A stretch of 64,000 bases of DNA from Nocardioides panacisoli (GTDB lineage Bacteria; Actinomycetota; Actinomycetes; Propionibacteriales; Nocardioidaceae): contig NZ_CP080409.1 in the NCBI RefSeq assembly GCF_019448235.1, positions 1,984,001 to 2,048,000 on the forward strand, read 5' to 3'. Both the position numbers and the translations under genes were made by a program. Positions 55,648 through 64,000 of this stretch are shown here, piece by piece; position 1 is the stretch's first letter, and each line of letters begins with the position of its first letter. A model generated the notes under the pieces. It had not been told where the DNA came from and did not search any database. It was given only the letters and a program-made list of their open reading frames with translations.

Positions 55648-56018
55648 TACTTCTCCTTCTTCGCGCCGTAGCGGCTGCGCGCCTGCTGACGGCCCTTGAC
55701 GGCCTGGGTGTCCAGCGAACCGCGGACGACCTTGTAGCGAACACCGGGCAGGTCCTTCACACGGCCGCCGCGGACGAGCACGATCGAGTGCTCCTGGAGG
55801 TTGTGGCCCTCACCCGGGATGTAAGCGGTGACCTCGATGCCGCTCGACAGGCGCACACGGGCGACCTTGCGGAGGGCAGAGTTCGGCTTCTTCGGGGTGG
55901 TGGTGTAGACGCGGGTGCAGACGCCGCGGCGCTGCGGGGAGCCCTTGAGGGCTGGCGTCTTGTTCTTCGCCACCTTGTCGTGGCGGCCCTTGCGGACCAA
56001 CTGCTGAATGGTGGGCAC
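55647..56018 (-). CDS. rpsL: 30S ribosomal protein S12
   Basis: This 123-residue decoding-site protein has the conserved [17 protein letters not shown] and [27 protein letters not shown]. The streptomycin-relevant lysines are wild type by inspection (TPKKPNSA and the GRVKDLPGV lysine). The GTG start gives exactly the usual length; upstream in-frame codons are leader sequence. Confidence 0.99.
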   Translation of the reverse strand: MPTIQQLVRKGRHDKVAKNKTPALKGSPQRRGVCTRVYTTTPKKPNSALRKVARVRLSSGIEVTAYIPGEGHNLQEHSIVLVRGGRVKDLPGVRYKVVRGSLDTQAVKGRQQARSRYGAKKEK

Positions 56019-56156
56019 CTGGTGGTTCCCTTTCGGTCTGGTCTCAGTGCCCGACGATCTGCCGGACACGGGAGTACTGCTGTGGTCTTCGTGCCATGGT
56101 GGCCCGCCCTGTTGAGGGCATGCGCAACGTGCCCGACGAGTCAGGCACGAGAGTCG

Positions 56157-56184
56157 AGATTACTCGCCCGCCCGTCGCGGTCAA
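56157..56184 (-). promoter_or_regulatory. sigma-70-type promoter of the str operon
   Basis: On the minus strand TTGACC (56184-56179), a 16-base spacer and TAATCT (56162-56157) form a good housekeeping promoter about 140 bp upstream of rpsL. This leaves a long leader in which ribosomal-protein or growth-rate control could act. Confidence 0.65.
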
Positions 56185-56284
56185 AATCCGAGCACCCTGC
56201 GCATCTGCGAGGAGGTCGAGCCGCGGCCGCGACCGAGGCACGAGGTCGCGACGCCGGGTGTCGAGGCCCGAGCACGCTGGGGCG

Positions 56285-57730
56285 TCAGGTCAGCCACGCG
56301 GTGATCGGGTCGATGGCGAAGTACACCACGAACAGTGCCGAGATCAGCCACAGCAACGGGTGGACGGTCCCGGCCTTCCCGCGGACGACCTTGAGGAAGG
56401 TGAAGGCCAGGAATCCGGCGCCGATGCCGGCGGTGATGGAGTAGGTGAACGGCATCAGGATCACGGTGAGGAAGGCCGGGATCGCGATCTCCACGTCCTG
56501 CCAGTCGATGTCGGTGATCTGCTGCATCATCAAGAACCCGACCAGCACGAGCGCGGGCACCGCCGCCTCGGACGGGATCATCGCCACGAACGGCGCGAGC
56601 ACGATGGTGGCGAGGAAGAGCACGCCGGTGACGACCGAGGACAGGCCCGTGCGGGCGCCCTCCCCCACGCCGGAGGCGGACTCGATGTAGGCGGTGTTGG
56701 ACGAGACGCCGGCGGCGCCGCCGGCGACGGCGGCGAGGGAGTCGACGACCAGGATGCGCTGCGTGCGCGGCGGCATGCCCTGCTCGTCGAGCAGGCCCGC
56801 CTCCGCACCGATCGCGGTCATCGTGCCCATCGTGTCGAAGAAGTCGGCCAGCAACAGCGAGAACACCAGCAGCACGACGGCGATGAAGCCGGCGTTCTGC
56901 CACGACCCCAGCAGGCTGAACTGGCCCAGTGTGCCGAAGTCGGGCGTGCGCCACGGGTCCTCGGGCACCGCCGGCACGGTGAGCGCCCAGGCGTCCCCGA
57001 GGTCGGCGGCGGCCTCGATCGCGATGGCCACGACGGTCATCGCCAGGATCGAGACCAGGATCGCTCCCCGGACGCCGCGGGTCCACAGCGCGAAGACCAG
57101 CAGCAGGCCGACCATGAAGACCACGATCGGCCAGCCGCTGAGGGTGCCGTCGTCGCCGAGCTGGACCGGCACGGTGGTCTGGGCCGCGTCGGGGACGCGG
57201 GTGACGACGCCGGCTCCCACCAGCCCCACCAGCGCGAGGAAGAGGCCGATCCCGACCGAGATGGCCACCTTGAGCTGGCGCGGGATCGCGCGGAACACCG
57301 CGGTCCGGAAGCCGGTCAGCACCAGCACCAGGATGATCACGCCCTCCATGACGACCAGGCCCATGGCGTCGGCCCAGGTCATCTGCTGGCTGGCGACGAT
57401 CGCTGCCAGGAACGCATTGAGGCCGAGTCCGGTGGCGACGGCCAGCGGGAAGTTCGCGACCACCCCCATGAGGATCGAGAGGACACCGGCGACGAGCGCG
57501 GTGCCGGCAGCGATCGCGGCCAGGTTGGGCTCGCTGCCCCCGGCGAGGAACTCCCCGTCGAGATCGGCGATGAAGCCCAGGATCAGCGGGTTCAGCACCA
57601 CGATGTAGGCCATGGTGAAGAAGGTCACCACGCCGCCACGGACCTCACGAGCGAGGGTGGAGCCGCGTTCGGTCACCTGGAAGAAGCGGTCGAGAGCAGC
57701 AGGCTGGGCCGAGTTCACGAGCCGCAGCAT
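56285..57730 (-). CDS. NCS2-family purine permease (AzgA/PbuG-like)
   Basis: This 481-residue membrane transporter of the hypoxanthine/guanine/adenine group has family motifs GVVTFFTMAYIVVLNPLIL at helix 1, TGLGLNAFLA, FFDTMGTMTAIGAEAGLLDEQG and GVSSNTAYIESASGVGEGARTG (substrate-binding helices 8-10). It imports purine bases by proton symport. It lies upstream of the str promoter on the same strand but is probably transcribed separately. Confidence 0.93.
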   Translation of the reverse strand: MLRLVNSAQPAALDRFFQVTERGSTLAREVRGGVVTFFTMAYIVVLNPLILGFIADLDGEFLAGGSEPNLAAIAAGTALVAGVLSILMGVVANFPLAVATGLGLNAFLAAIVASQQMTWADAMGLVVMEGVIILVLVLTGFRTAVFRAIPRQLKVAISVGIGLFLALVGLVGAGVVTRVPDAAQTTVPVQLGDDGTLSGWPIVVFMVGLLLVFALWTRGVRGAILVSILAMTVVAIAIEAAADLGDAWALTVPAVPEDPWRTPDFGTLGQFSLLGSWQNAGFIAVVLLVFSLLLADFFDTMGTMTAIGAEAGLLDEQGMPPRTQRILVVDSLAAVAGGAAGVSSNTAYIESASGVGEGARTGLSSVVTGVLFLATIVLAPFVAMIPSEAAVPALVLVGFLMMQQITDIDWQDVEIAIPAFLTVILMPFTYSITAGIGAGFLAFTFLKVVRGKAGTVHPLLWLISALFVVYFAIDPITAWLT

Positions 57731-57772
57731 CGCATGTCCTGCCCGCCCACAGACGTGGCCCCTCGACCCGCG

Positions 57773-59029
57773 TCAGGCAGCGGTGACGGCCGGCACCCGC
57801 TCGTGGGTCGGCGTACGCCGCCGGGTCGCCTCGTGGACCAGCAGCGCGAGGAGCACGCCGAGCAGCACGAGCACGCCGCCGACCACCAGCGTCCAGCGGG
57901 CACCCCACTGCTCACCGATCCAGCCGATGACCGGGGCCCCGAGCGGGGTGCCGCCCATCAGGATCGTCATGTAGATCGCCATCACCCGTCCCCGCAGGTC
58001 GGGGTCGGACTCGATCTGCAGGGTGGCGTTGGCCGAGTTCAGCAGGGTGATCGTGGCCAGGCCCAGCAACGGGCAGAACAGCACGAACAGCAGGTAGGTG
58101 GGCTGGACCGCGGCCGCGATCAGTGCGAGCCCGAAGCCGATCGCGGCCACGAAGAGCAGCCGGAGGCGCACTCGCGTGCGGCGGGCGGCCAGCAACGCAC
58201 CGCCCAGGGAGCCGACCGCCAGCGCGGAACCGAGCACCCCGAACTCACTGGCGCCCTTGCCGTAGACCTCGGTCGCCATCAGGGCGGAGGTGATGGTGAA
58301 GTTCATGCCGAAGGTGCCGACGAAGAACACCAGCACCAGGATCATCAGCATCTTCGGCTGCCCGCGGAGGTACACGAGGCCGTCGCGCAGCATGCCGCGC
58401 CTGCGGCTCGACGGGCGCGTCGAGAGCAACCGACCCGGATCCATCCGGTGCAGCTGGCCGATGACGGCCAGGTAGGAGACGGCGTTGAGGCCGATCACCC
58501 AACCGGTCGCCACCATGCCGCCACCGAGGGTGCCGATCAGCAGCCCCGCGAGGGCGGGACCGACCAGCCGCGCGGTGTTGAACGCGGCGGAGTTGAGGCC
58601 GATCGCGTTGGGGACGTCGTCGGGCCCGACCAGCTCGGAGACGAACGCCTGCCGAGCCGGGGCGTCGAACGCCGCGCCGGTGCCGAAGGCGAAGGCGAGC
58701 ACGTAGACGTGCCAGGTCTGGGCCGCGCCGAGGATCGCGATGACGGCGAGCACCGCCGCCGCCAGGGCCATCGCGGCCTGGGTGACCTGGAGCAGTCGCC
58801 GCTTGGGGAAGAGGTCGGCCACGACGCCGGCGTAGGGCGAGAGGAGCAGGATGGGCAGGAACTGGAGCCCGGTGGTGATGCCGAGCTCGGACCCGCCGTT
58901 GCCGGGGATGCTGAGGACCAGCCAGTCCTGCGCGATGCGCTGCATCCAGGTTCCGATGTTGGAGACGACGCTCCCGGCGAGGTACAGCCGGTAGTTCGGG
59001 TGGGACAGGGATCGGAACGTGGGACTCGT
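57773..59029 (-). CDS. MFS transporter (DHA3/enterobactin-exporter-like) with a non-standard start codon
   Basis: This protein of about 418 residues has 12 predicted helices and PYAGVVADLFPKRRLL (motif A). Homology-like sequence begins TFRSLSHPNYRLYLAGSVVSNIGTWMQRIAQDW, yet no ATG, GTG or TTG occurs between the upstream in-frame stop (59063-59065) and Met58945, which is already inside helix 1. A strong GGAGGAGG (59034-59041) lies four bases before ACG at 59029, so ACG is the likeliest start; CTG 59008 is an alternative. A base error changing ATG to ACG would also explain it. Substrate unknown; efflux is likely. Confidence 0.8.
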   Translation of the reverse strand, partial: TSPTFRSLSHPNYRLYLAGSVVSNIGTWMQRIAQDWLVLSIPGNGGSELGITTGLQFLPILLLSPYAGVVADLFPKRRLLQVTQAAMALAAAVLAVIAILGAAQTWHVYVLAFAFGTGAAFDAPARQAFVSELVGPDDVPNAIGLNSAAFNTARLVGPALAGLLIGTLGGGMVATGWVIGLNAVSYLAVIGQLHRMDPGRLLSTRPSSRRRGMLRDGLVYLRGQPKMLMILVLVFFVGTFGMNFTITSALMATEVYGKGASEFGVLGSALAVGSLGGALLAARRTRVRLRLLFVAAIGFGLALIAAAVQPTYLLFVLFCPLLGLATITLLNSANATLQIESDPDLRGRVMAIYMTILMGGTPLGAPVIGWIGEQWGARWTLVVGGVLVLLGVLLALLVHEATRRRTPTHERVPAVTAA

Positions 59030-59136
59030 GGTGCCTCCTCCGGACGCGCGCGGACGATGGGGTCAACACCGGCGACCGTCCCGACATTCCCGCGGCGCCC
59101 CACGGCCGCGACTGGCACGCTGTCTACGATGGCGCC

Positions 59137-59421
59137 GTGGACCTGAGCGAGGAGGAGCCGGACCGGCACGAGATCGGCAACCGCACCTACTTCATCGCCC
59201 CCGTGGAGCCGCTGGACGTCGACGGCGTCCGCACGGTCCAGGTGGGCACCCTGCTGTTCTTCGTGGCCTTCGTCGGGCTGCTGCCCTTCTACGGCCGGCT
59301 CGAGGAGCGCGACCAGACCTGGGTGCTGTGGATGTGCCTGGCCGGGGTCGGGCTCGGACTGCTGGGGGCGGAGTACTGCCGCCGTCGCCGCAACCACCGC
59401 GCCGCCCGCGAGGCGTCGTGA
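59137..59421 (+). CDS. DUF2530 membrane protein
   Basis: This 94-residue protein has an acidic N-terminus (EEEPDRHEIGNRTYF), two hydrophobic helices (VGTLLFFVAFVGLLPFY and WVLWMCLAGVGLGLLGAEY) and a basic tail (CRRRRNHRAAREAS), typical of actinobacterial DUF2530. Function unknown. GTG start. The stop overlaps the methyltransferase GTG (GTGA). Homologues in mycobacteria also lie near DUF3027, MFS and cold-shock genes. Confidence 0.85.
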   Translation: MDLSEEEPDRHEIGNRTYFIAPVEPLDVDGVRTVQVGTLLFFVAFVGLLPFYGRLEERDQTWVLWMCLAGVGLGLLGAEYCRRRRNHRAAREAS

Positions 59422-60044
59422 CCGGCCTGCCGCCGACCCGGTGGGCGCTCGGCGGGCACCGCAACGCCGGCTACGGCGAGCGGTTCGCCGAGATGATCGC
59501 CGATGGCAAGGACGTCGCCGGCGAGGCCCGACTGGCCGACGCCCTCGCCGAGCGCGGGGCACGCATCCTCGACGCGGGATCGGGCATGGGCCGGGTCGCG
59601 GCGTACCTGCAGGCGGCCGGGCACCGGGTGGTCGCCGCCGAGCCGGACCCCACGCTCGTGGCACAGTCCCGAACGACCTACCCCGACCTGCCGGTGCTCC
59701 CCCACGAGATCCTCGAACTCACGCCCGAGGTGCTGGCCGGGGCCGGCCAGCCGACCGCCTTCGACCTCGTCGTGGTGGTGGGCAACGTGATGACCTTCGT
59801 GGCCAAGGACACCGAGGTGGCGGTCCTGGAACGGCTGGCGTCCCTGCTGGCTCCGGGGGGCCGCATCCTGCTCGGCTTCCACCTGCGGGGCGGTCCGGCC
59901 TCGGCTCGGTCCTACGCCCCCGAGGACTTCATGGCCGACGCGACCCGCGCGGGGCTCACCGTCCAGCACCGGTTCGGTGGCTACGACCTGCGTCCGGTCG
60001 ATGACGAGTACGCCGTGTGGGTGCTCTCCGGTGCGGCGCAGTGA
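59418..60044 (+). CDS. class I SAM-dependent methyltransferase
   Basis: This 208-residue protein has a Rossmann methyltransferase fold: ILDAGSGMGRVAAYL (SAM site), VVAAEPDP, DLVVVVGNVMTFV and LLAPGGRILLGFHL. The substrate is unknown; small molecules are more typical than macromolecules for this compact form. It is translationally coupled to the DUF2530 gene. Confidence 0.85.
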   Translation: MTGLPPTRWALGGHRNAGYGERFAEMIADGKDVAGEARLADALAERGARILDAGSGMGRVAAYLQAAGHRVVAAEPDPTLVAQSRTTYPDLPVLPHEILELTPEVLAGAGQPTAFDLVVVVGNVMTFVAKDTEVAVLERLASLLAPGGRILLGFHLRGGPASARSYAPEDFMADATRAGLTVQHRFGGYDLRPVDDEYAVWVLSGAAQ

Positions 60045-60051
60045 CGCCGGA

Positions 60052-61047
60052 TCACGTCACCTGCTCGAGCACCGCTTCGGCGGCGAGCCATTCGCCATCG
60101 ACGATGTTCAGCGTCACCTCGAGCAGATAGGTCGCCTCCACACGCTCCCCGCTGCGGTTGCTGGTCACCGTGCCCGAGGCCGCGACGAGCAGTTGCGCCG
60201 CGGTGGGGAGGAAGATCGTGACGCCGACGGCCTCGACGTCGATGTCGAGGACCGATCCGTCCCGGCGGGCTCTGCGGCGCAGGTCGTCGTACTCCCGCTC
60301 GTACTGCGCCCCGAGGCTCTCGGTGACCAGGTTCTGGAGTCGCTCCTGACGTCGCCCCATGGAGCGGTGGTCGACGTTGAGCAGCGTCGTCGCGAACTCG
60401 GTCGCCCTGGACATGGCCGCGCGCCGCGCTGGGTCCGATTCCGAGACCTGGGTCCCGCGGTCGAAGGCGAGGTCGTCCACGAGCCATCCCTCGCCGTCGC
60501 GTACGAGATCCACGACCACCCACTGGCGGAACGGGTCGGACCGATCGCCGTCGGCCTCGACCCGCACCGAGTTCGCAAGGACGAGCACCGACATCCGGTC
60601 CGGCGTGCCTCCGGCCACCGCGGTCTCCTCCACCGTCAGCACGGTCCGCACCGTGCCCGGGGGCATCGAGGAACGAATCTCCTGGACGGTGCTGCGGTAG
60701 TCCTCGGCGTAGGCGTCGGTCATCAGCCGGGCCGCGGCTGCGTCGTCACGATCGGCACCGTTGCGCTCCAGGCCGGCGATCTCGGACAGCGCCAGGTCCG
60801 CGAACCGCCGAGCGCTCGACCGCTCTTCTTCGGTGGGTCCCGCCGCTGCGGACCCGCGGCTCACCGGGAACGTGACGTCGGCTGCGGCCGGGCCGCGTTC
60901 GGCCCGTGCTCCGTCGTAGGCGTCGACCAGCGCCCAGGACGCACCACCCAGGGCCGCGACTGCCAGGAGGCTCCCGACCACGACGAGCGCGATCCCGGCG
61001 CGGCGTCGCACCGGCGCGACCGAACGCGCGTCGACCCCGGACTGCAC
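60052..61047 (-). CDS. Mce-associated-like membrane-anchored protein
   Basis: This 331-residue protein has one N-terminal transmembrane helix (GIALVVVGSLLAVAALGGASWALV) and two extracytoplasmic domains that look like a duplicated NTF2-like fold, each with a RFADLAL or ATEFATTLLN-type helix followed by beta strands (VEETAVAGGTPDRMSVLVLAN, QLLVAASGTVTSNRSGERVEATYLLEV). It resembles actinobacterial Mce-associated proteins, but no mce genes are near. The role is therefore uncertain. Confidence 0.65.
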   Translation of the reverse strand: MQSGVDARSVAPVRRRAGIALVVVGSLLAVAALGGASWALVDAYDGARAERGPAAADVTFPVSRGSAAAGPTEEERSSARRFADLALSEIAGLERNGADRDDAAAARLMTDAYAEDYRSTVQEIRSSMPPGTVRTVLTVEETAVAGGTPDRMSVLVLANSVRVEADGDRSDPFRQWVVVDLVRDGEGWLVDDLAFDRGTQVSESDPARRAAMSRATEFATTLLNVDHRSMGRRQERLQNLVTESLGAQYEREYDDLRRRARRDGSVLDIDVEAVGVTIFLPTAAQLLVAASGTVTSNRSGERVEATYLLEVTLNIVDGEWLAAEAVLEQVT

Positions 61048-61055
61048 GCCGGGGC

Positions 61056-61832
61056 TCAGAAGAGCTCGAGCTCGTCGAGGGTGAGGGTGTCGAAGACGTG
61101 CTCGGGCAGCGGCCGGGCACGGTGCTTCTTGGCCAGGCGCACCTCGGAGTGCGCGCCGCAGCCGTGGTCGAAGGCGACGACCTTGCCGTCGTCGTTGGCG
61201 TCACCGTTGGCGCAGACGCCGAAGCGATCCGCCAGCGGTCCGGCGAGCCGGACGAGGAAGCCACAGGAGTGGCAGCTCTCCGGAGCGGAGCGCGCCAGGG
61301 GCGCGTCGGGGCCGGCGTTGTTGGCCAGCCACCGCTCCGCGGTGCCCGCCCGCCCCTCGGGCGACATCGTGCGCACGCGCCCGAGGCCGAGGTCCTTGGC
61401 CACGGTGCGGATCTGTGCCTTGTCGTCGGCGTCGAGCGGGTCGTCACCGAAGGAGTAGGTCGGCACGAGCCGGGGGTCGTCGTCGGCCACCGGCAGCAGG
61501 TCGCCCGGCGAGAGGTCCCCGGGCTGGATGCGGTCCCGGTAGGGCACCCAGTCGGGCGCGGTGATGGCGTCCTCGCCGGGCAGCAGCACGACCTCGTCCA
61601 CCGTCACGCGCCGCTGACGGGAGGCGCGGGTGACGGTGACCGCCCAGTGCCAGCCGGTGTACCCGGCCCGCTCACAGGCGAAACGATGGGTCACGACGCG
61701 CTGGCCCTCGCCGACCGTCCCGAGGTGGGGACCGACGTCGGCGGCAGGCACCTCCTCGACCAGTGCGGCGTGCGCCTGGTCGACGGCGGCCGCGGCGGCA
61801 GTGTCCACGCGGTGGCGGGCAGCAACGGTCAT
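61056..61832 (-). CDS. DUF3027 protein
   Basis: This 258-residue actinobacterial DUF3027 protein has the family features ERAGYTGWHWAVTVTRA, DEVVLLPGEDAITAPDWVPYRDRIQPGDLSPGDLLP, a CHSCGF motif and CANGDANDDGKVVAFDHGCGAHSE. The cysteines could bind zinc. Function unknown. The start may be 61832 or ATG 61844. The MFS-DUF3027-cold-shock grouping is also found in mycobacteria, suggesting an old functional or expression link. Confidence 0.85.
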   Translation of the reverse strand: MTVAARHRVDTAAAAAVDQAHAALVEEVPAADVGPHLGTVGEGQRVVTHRFACERAGYTGWHWAVTVTRASRQRRVTVDEVVLLPGEDAITAPDWVPYRDRIQPGDLSPGDLLPVADDDPRLVPTYSFGDDPLDADDKAQIRTVAKDLGLGRVRTMSPEGRAGTAERWLANNAGPDAPLARSAPESCHSCGFLVRLAGPLADRFGVCANGDANDDGKVVAFDHGCGAHSEVRLAKKHRARPLPEHVFDTLTLDELELF

Positions 61833-61931
61833 GCGCCCCATCATCACCCATCGGTGTCGGAGGGGTCGATTCCGGGTCCGCACCGGTGCACCCCGCGTGT
61901 CGCTGCGGTGCCACCCGGCAAGATGGGGCCC

Positions 61932-63482
61932 GTGAGCGAAGGACGGGACCACAGGAACGATGCCCCGGGCGGACCGCCGCCCGGCGCCCCTCCCCCGCCC
62001 TCCTCGTCCACGGACCGGCCGGCCGGGTCCGGGTCGGCCGGCTCGGGACCGTCGCGGACGCGAGCACTCGGTGACGGCGCGAAGGCGACGGCACGCGGCC
62101 TGGCCGCGGCCGGACGGGTCACCGGCCGGGCAGGGCGTACGACGATGCACCGCGCCCGCCGCGCCGCGAACGCCGAGGGCGCCGACCGGTCGGGCCTGAA
62201 CCGGCTGATCGAGCTCCACGTGTGCAACGCCGCCGGCGACACCGCGGTCGCGATCGCGCTGGCCGGCACCATCTTCTTCTCCGGGGCCACCAGTGAGGCG
62301 CGCACCCAGGTCGCGCTCTTCCTGGTGCTGACCATGCTGCCGTTCGCGGTCGTCGCGCCGTTGATCGGTCCGTTCCTGGACCGCTTCAGCCACGGTCGTC
62401 GCTGGGCCATCGGCGGCACCTTCGCGATCCGCGGGTTCCTCTGCTGGGTGCTGGCCGGCCTCGTGGCGGTCGAGTCGGTCTGGATGTACCCCGCCGCCCT
62501 CGGCGTACTGGTCTCCTCCAAGGCCTACGGCGTCACGCGCGCCTCGGCCATCCCCCGCCTCAAGCCCGAGGGGATGGAGCTGCCCAAGGCCAACGGCCGC
62601 GTCTCCCTGGCCGGCGTCGTCGGTGCGTCGGTGTCGGCACCCCTGGCGGGTGCGGCGTCGTACTTCGGCTCCGACTGGGCGCTGCGCTACGCGTTCCTGG
62701 TCTTCGTGCTCGGCACCATCGCCGCCATCGTCCTCCCGGCCCAGGTGGACTCCCGGGCAGCCGACGCCCCTGCCGGTGAGCAGCCCCGACGCGCCATCAA
62801 CCCGCCCAGCGTCGCCTTCGCGCTGCGCGCCAACTGCGGTCCGCGCTGGCTGTCGGGCTTCCTGACGATGTACATGGCCTTCCTCCTGCGCGACAACCCC
62901 ATCGACGGGTGGGAGGAACGCGGCACCCTGCTGCTCGGGCTCGTGGTCGGCGCCGCCGGCCTCGGCAACGCCCTGGGCATCCTCACCGCCTCACTCGCCC
63001 GTCGGATCTCGCCCACGGTGACGCTGGTGGCCATGATGCTCCTCGACGTCGGCGTGGTCGTGGTCGCCGGCGTGCTCTACGGCCTGCTGCCGGTGGTGCT
63101 GCTGGGGCTCACCGCCGGGCTGGCGCAGTACCTCGCGAAGGTCTCGCTCGACGCCACGATCCAGACCGAGATCCCGCACCGGTCCCACGCGAGTGCCTTC
63201 GCGCGTGGCGACACCACGCTGCAGCTGGCGTGGGTCGTGGGTGGCTTCGTCGGCATCGTGATGCCGTTGATCCCGCGGGTCGGTCTCGGCATCGCTGCCC
63301 TACTGCTCGCCGGATGGGCGGTCTACGTGCTGCGCACCCGTCCCCGCGGGACCGGCCCGGACGCGGACGGCCCCGGACACCGGCCCGGGCAGCACACCGA
63401 GCCCGCCGGCACCGACACCACGCCGCGTCCCGCCAACGGCGGTACGCCGCCACCTCCGCCGCCGCCCCCACCCGCACGCTGA
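61932..63482 (+). CDS. MFS-type membrane protein with Pro-rich termini
   Basis: This 516-residue transporter-like protein has a proline/serine-rich cytoplasmic N-terminus of about 60 residues (GGPPPGAPPPPSSS), then an MFS core starting LNRLIELHVCNAAGDTAVAIALAGTIFF with PFLDRFSHGRRWAI as motif A. It ends in a polyproline tail (TPPPPPPPPPAR). It corresponds to the conserved actinobacterial MFS protein encoded beside DUF3027. Substrate unknown. The start is GTG 61932; ATG 61923 would add three residues. Confidence 0.85.
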   Translation: MSEGRDHRNDAPGGPPPGAPPPPSSSTDRPAGSGSAGSGPSRTRALGDGAKATARGLAAAGRVTGRAGRTTMHRARRAANAEGADRSGLNRLIELHVCNAAGDTAVAIALAGTIFFSGATSEARTQVALFLVLTMLPFAVVAPLIGPFLDRFSHGRRWAIGGTFAIRGFLCWVLAGLVAVESVWMYPAALGVLVSSKAYGVTRASAIPRLKPEGMELPKANGRVSLAGVVGASVSAPLAGAASYFGSDWALRYAFLVFVLGTIAAIVLPAQVDSRAADAPAGEQPRRAINPPSVAFALRANCGPRWLSGFLTMYMAFLLRDNPIDGWEERGTLLLGLVVGAAGLGNALGILTASLARRISPTVTLVAMMLLDVGVVVVAGVLYGLLPVVLLGLTAGLAQYLAKVSLDATIQTEIPHRSHASAFARGDTTLQLAWVVGGFVGIVMPLIPRVGLGIAALLLAGWAVYVLRTRPRGTGPDADGPGHRPGQHTEPAGTDTTPRPANGGTPPPPPPPPPAR

Positions 63483-63494
63483 GGGCCGGTCGGG

Positions 63495-63890
63495 TCAGAG
63501 CTCGAGCTGGTCGGCGAGGGCCCGGAGCAGCTTCGCGGTCGGCTTGGCCGTGCGCGTCTCGGGGTGACGACCCCGGCGGTAGGTGCCCTCGACGTCGTCG
63601 AGGAGCTTGATCAGGTCCTCGACGATGGTGACCATCTCCTCGGGCTTCTTCCGCTTCGCGCGGTCCTGGTTGCGGGCGACCGACGCCGGCTTGTCCAGGA
63701 GCCGCACCTGGAGCGCCTGGTCACCGCGGCGGCCCTGGGCGATGCCGAACTCGACACGCGTGCCGGACTTGAGGGCGGTGACGCCGTCGGGCAGCGCGTC
63801 GGACCGGACGTAGACGTCCGGTCCCTCGGCCTGGGAGAGGAATCCGAAGCCCTTCTCCGCGTCGTACCACTTCACCTTGCCAACCGGCAC
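63495..63890 (-). CDS. cold-shock-domain protein with C-terminal extension
   Basis: This 131-residue protein has an N-terminal cold-shock domain: GKVKWYDAEKGFGFL (RNP1-type) and DVYVRSDAL where classical proteins have DVFVHxSA (RNP2). A basic, helical extension of about 65 residues ends in RALADQLEL. It likely binds single-stranded nucleic acid. The RNP2 substitutions (Tyr for Phe, Arg for His) are typical of the longer actinobacterial form. GTG start. Confidence 0.9.
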   Translation of the reverse strand: MPVGKVKWYDAEKGFGFLSQAEGPDVYVRSDALPDGVTALKSGTRVEFGIAQGRRGDQALQVRLLDKPASVARNQDRAKRKKPEEMVTIVEDLIKLLDDVEGTYRRGRHPETRTAKPTAKLLRALADQLEL

Positions 63891-64000
63891 GGCTCCAACC
63901 CTTCGTCTGCGACGGCGCCCGGCGGCTCCGGGCGGCCCGAACGCGCATCGTAGGTCATCGCCGGTGACGCCGCCGAACGCGTTTCCGGCCGGCTGTTGTG

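Noticed and set aside
56096-59146. A 1016-codon plus-strand open frame opposite the NCS2 permease and MFS genes
   Set aside because: It is rich in His/Gln/Arg/Asp repeats of the kind produced by antisense reading of GC-rich membrane-protein genes; the minus-strand genes have clear families.

Overview
The window is a chromosomal segment from a very GC-rich actinobacterium. Three things support this: extreme G/C at third codon positions, with large antisense shadow ORFs; a full mycofactocin pathway; and actinobacterial orphan families (DUF4032, DUF2530, DUF3027, Mce-associated-like). The gene content fits a Nocardioides-like soil organism (Propionibacteriales). That placement is inference, because no rRNA gene is present. 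I see no tRNA, rRNA, insertion sequence, CRISPR array or origin.

Layout. (1) 1-11 kb: a hydrolase, a DUF4032 kinase-like protein, a four-gene sugar ABC importer of the LpqY-SugABC/trehalose-maltose type, then a convergent GH13 alpha-glucosidase, a lipoprotein sulfatase and a Cof-type HAD phosphatase. (2) 11.1-28.7 kb: an alcohol-oxidation island. It holds mftA-B-C-D-E, a mycofactocin-coupled SDR and mftF; an NDMA-type methanol dehydrogenase; a MoxR ATPase and a VWA protein, both with histidine-rich tracts; mftM; a NarL-type two-component pair resembling mycobacterial MnoSR; a second iron-type alcohol dehydrogenase; a GAF-domain regulator; and a divergent aldehyde dehydrogenase with a DUF779 partner. 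(3) 28.7-34.6 kb: a tightly overlapping seven-gene thiamine operon (thiE-thiO-thiS-thiG-second thiE/tenI-thiD-thiC) behind a TPP riboswitch. (4) 34.6-48.8 kb: a flavin monooxygenase, class I and class II fumarases, a DHA2 efflux pump with a palindromic operator, a secreted redoxin, a lysine/2-aminoadipate catabolic operon (saccharopine-dehydrogenase-like, AASA dehydrogenase, HglS), arsR plus an aquaporin, and secreted cell-wall or sugar-active proteins. (5) 48.8-64 kb: PIN-PhoH, trmB, the rpsL-rpsG-fusA-tuf operon, an NCS2 purine permease, two MFS transporters, DUF2530, DUF3027, a Mce-associated-like protein and a cold-shock-domain protein.

How region 2 works together (family knowledge plus inference). 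MftA is processed by MftB/C/E/D to the redox cofactor mycofactocin, glycosylated by MftF and O-methylated by MftM. Nicotinoprotein dehydrogenases with tightly bound NAD(P), here the methanol dehydrogenase and the SDR, pass electrons to it. The iron-type ADH and the ALDH complete alcohol and aldehyde oxidation. The His-rich MoxR/VWA pair, lying between the dehydrogenase and mftM, is the least explained part; a role in metal loading or activation of the dehydrogenase is my leading hypothesis. No mftR and no mftG are present, so regulation and cofactor re-oxidation must be supplied elsewhere or differently.

Other notable structures are a 16-bp perfect intercistronic hairpin after the methanol dehydrogenase gene, a family of 22-bp palindromes that has entered the thiE/tenI reading frame in frame, an 18-bp tandem repeat in thiO, paired 11-bp-phased half-sites in front of the aldehyde dehydrogenase, and an MFS gene that seems to lack any ATG/GTG/TTG start and may use ACG.
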